Positions 62,760 to 64,000 of a stretch of DNA of 64,000 bases are shown here, in pieces (position 1 is the first letter of the stretch; every line of letters starts with the position of its first letter). The notes under the pieces were generated by a model. The model worked only from the letters and a program-made list of their open reading frames with translations, did not search any database and had not been told where the DNA came from. The position numbers were made by a program, and so were the translations under genes. Source of the DNA: Rubritalea squalenifaciens DSM 18772 (GTDB taxonomy: Bacteria > Verrucomicrobiota > Verrucomicrobiia > Verrucomicrobiales > Akkermansiaceae); the NCBI RefSeq assembly GCF_900141815.1, contig NZ_FQYR01000005.1, positions 62,001 through 126,000 on the forward strand. The letters run 5' to 3'.

Positions 62760-63473
62760 CTATTTGATCTCTTTGATCGTGATGTCCTTGAACTGTAGGG
62801 CAAGGTCGTCCCTGGCGTGGAGTTGCAGGGCGATGTGTCCCTTCATGCCTACATGATGCTTTTTATGATGTTCGTCATTGAGTACGCCCTCGCCATCATA
62901 GTCAGAAACGAGGTTACCGTTGAGCCAGGTCTGGATCTTGGTGCCGACAGCCTTGATGCGCAGCGTATTCCAGCCGTCTTTCTTCCAGACGACTTGGTGC
63001 TTGGTGTCTTCGGGGTTCACTTTCCAGCTAGGCTTGACCGGGTGGATCCAGTGCTGGGTTTCGAAGGTTTCATCATAGATGAGGCCTATCCGGTAAGGCG
63101 TAGGAGTATGAATATCGATCTGGGGGCCATTCATCCACATACCTTTGCCCTTAGGGTGCGGTGAATAACGCGAACGAATCTGGATACCTGAGTTTCCGCC
63201 AGCTGGGCGCAGCTCTTTGATTTTGAGGGAGAGGTCGAAGTCTGCGAATTCCTTTTCGTGAACCAGCCAGACGTAGAGGTGCTTTTTGTCGCCCTTGGTA
63301 TCCACGGTGATGGCGCCGTCTTTGACGGACCAGTAGTCTTTGCCTTGGTCGCTTTTCTGATACTCGGCTTTCCAGCCAGTAAGGTCTTTGCCATTAAATA
63401 AGCTGATGGCTTCATCGGCATGGGTGGCACAAATCAGTGACAGGCTGGTGATGGCTGTGAGCAGGGCTTTCAT
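62760..63473 (-). CDS. Exported DUF1080 protein (3-keto-disaccharide hydrolase type), second copy
   Basis: A 237-residue exported protein (signal peptide ending ATHADE). The DUF1080 domain is ISLFNGKDLTGWKAEY, DFDLSLKIKELRPAGGNSG, IQIRSRYSPHPKGKGMW and GWNTLRIKAVGTKIQTWLNG, ending LQFKDITIKEI. It has the classical active-site-like GGNSGI and HP motifs and is a shorter relative of the one at 38501-39256. Abundance of this family points to a diet of plant or algal glycosides, as inference. Confidence 0.9.
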   Translation of the reverse strand: MKALLTAITSLSLICATHADEAISLFNGKDLTGWKAEYQKSDQGKDYWSVKDGAITVDTKGDKKHLYVWLVHEKEFADFDLSLKIKELRPAGGNSGIQIRSRYSPHPKGKGMWMNGPQIDIHTPTPYRIGLIYDETFETQHWIHPVKPSWKVNPEDTKHQVVWKKDGWNTLRIKAVGTKIQTWLNGNLVSDYDGEGVLNDEHHKKHHVGMKGHIALQLHARDDLALQFKDITIKEIK

Positions 63474-63550
63474 GGTTTTCTTTAAATGGAAGTGGGCTGG
63501 ATTTGAATAGTATTACCGATTCTAGCTGCCAGATCTAACATAGAGGCAAT

Positions 63551-63583
63551 AAAAAACCTGCGCACCACAGGGATGCGCAGGTT
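63551..63583 (-). terminator. Rho-independent terminator of hisI
   Basis: AACCTGCGCA (63555-63564) pairs with TGCGCAGGTT (63574-63583); on the minus strand a run of T follows (63551-63556). It lies 26 bp after hisI. Confidence 0.9.
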
Positions 63584-63609
63584 AAAATGATCTCTCAGAT
63601 CTCAGAGAC

Positions 63610-64000
63610 TTACTTCTTGTAGACGGAATCCGGGTCGAAAGTAAGGTCTTCAGTGAAAGTCAGTGCGGTCGGGTCTGTGCCGGCCTCGAGGTCTACTTTG
63701 CGGTAGAAGCAGGAGTTGCGGCCAGTGTGGCATGCGCCAGCGCCTTGCTGATCTACGTAGAGGATGACTGCATCCTGATCACAATCGGTACGGATCTCGA
63801 CGATCTTTTGAGTATGGCCGGAGGTGGCTCCTTTGTGCCAGATCTCTTGGCGACTGCGTGAATAATACACGGCTTCACCAATTTCGAGTGTCTTGAGGAG
63901 GGATTCCTCGTTCATGTATGCCAGCATCAGAGGCTCCTTGGTCTGGGCATCCATGGCTACAGCCGGGATGAGACCGTTTTCGTCAAACTTAGGTGCGAAA
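63610..64000 (-). CDS. hisI: Phosphoribosyl-AMP cyclohydrolase (partial, N-terminus cut by the window edge)
   Basis: At least 129 residues; the frame is open to the right edge, so the true start lies outside. An ATG at 63954 is internal, since [18 protein letters not shown] continues the family sequence upstream. The zinc Cys residues are in [23 protein letters not shown]. It opens the ring of phosphoribosyl-AMP in histidine synthesis. The C-terminus ends without a HisE domain, so this is a stand-alone HisI. Confidence 0.95.
   Translation of the reverse strand, partial: FAPKFDENGLIPAVAMDAQTKEPLMLAYMNEESLLKTLEIGEAVYYSRSRQEIWHKGATSGHTQKIVEIRTDCDQDAVILYVDQQGAGACHTGRNSCFYRKVDLEAGTDPTALTFTEDLTFDPDSVYKK

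Overview
The window looks like a chromosomal piece of a heterotrophic, Gram-negative member of the Verrucomicrobiota, probably Verrucomicrobiales (inference). Pointers are a large pilin-like protein of the Verru_Chthon cassette type, a PEP-CTERM protein ending in an Arg-rich tail, two DUF1080 (3-keto-disaccharide hydrolase type) exported proteins, secreted glycosidases (GH31, GH20, GHL10), a MoxR/DUF58/BatA operon, and housekeeping genes in small dispersed groups.

Layout. 1-2.5 kb (minus): end of a gliding-type ABC exporter operon, rpsU, a VanZ-like gene and a BrnT/BrnA-like toxin-antitoxin pair. 2.8-6 kb (plus): sucC-sucD with a clear terminator, then an ACR3 arsenite permease. 6-13.9 kb (minus): a GH31 glycosidase with two C-terminal carbohydrate-binding-type domains, then a Verru_Chthon-A-like pilin protein with a small secreted partner. 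14-21.4 kb: a small membrane protein, then a tight minus-strand operon MoxR - DUF58 - BatA/vWA - vWA/GATase-like - GNAT. 21.5-27.1 kb: plant/cyanobacterial-type ispH, a YwaF-type membrane protein, a class IV aminotransferase, rnhC and an HU-like gene. 27.4-33 kb (plus): a compact operon of a spermidine-synthase-like protein, a coiled-coil membrane-fusion protein and a secreted terpene-cyclase-fold protein, followed by a transglutaminase-like protein. 33-42.8 kb: host-attachment-like protein, GH20, MBL hydrolase, cardiolipin synthase, DUF1080, a FadR-type regulator and an OmpR-type two-component system.

42.8-49.1 kb: a tRNA-Thr(UGU) gene whose last 19 nt (T-loop end, T-stem strand, acceptor strand and CCA) plus its terminator are repeated 6.1 kb downstream as a 64-bp direct repeat with one mismatch. 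Between the copies lie an amidohydrolase, a DUF3299-NicO fusion, a PEP-CTERM protein, a small secreted Cys-rich protein and remnants of two transposases. This is the signature of a tRNA-integrated genomic island; no recombinase is visible in it.

49.1-64 kb: cold-shock protein, a gluzincin-type peptidase, a glycan-binding-type lipoprotein, pyrE, small membrane proteins and lipoproteins, GHL10, an amidase, pssA, an operon of a Cys-less rhodanese and an unrecognised helical protein, a serpin, a SurA-like isomerase, P-II, dprA, a second DUF1080 protein and the C-terminal part of hisI.

The most distinctive material is the tRNA-Thr island and its DUF3299-NicO fusion, the 27.4-33 kb envelope operon, and the rhodanese / unknown / serpin cluster. 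All family calls come from reading motifs by eye; no database search was run.
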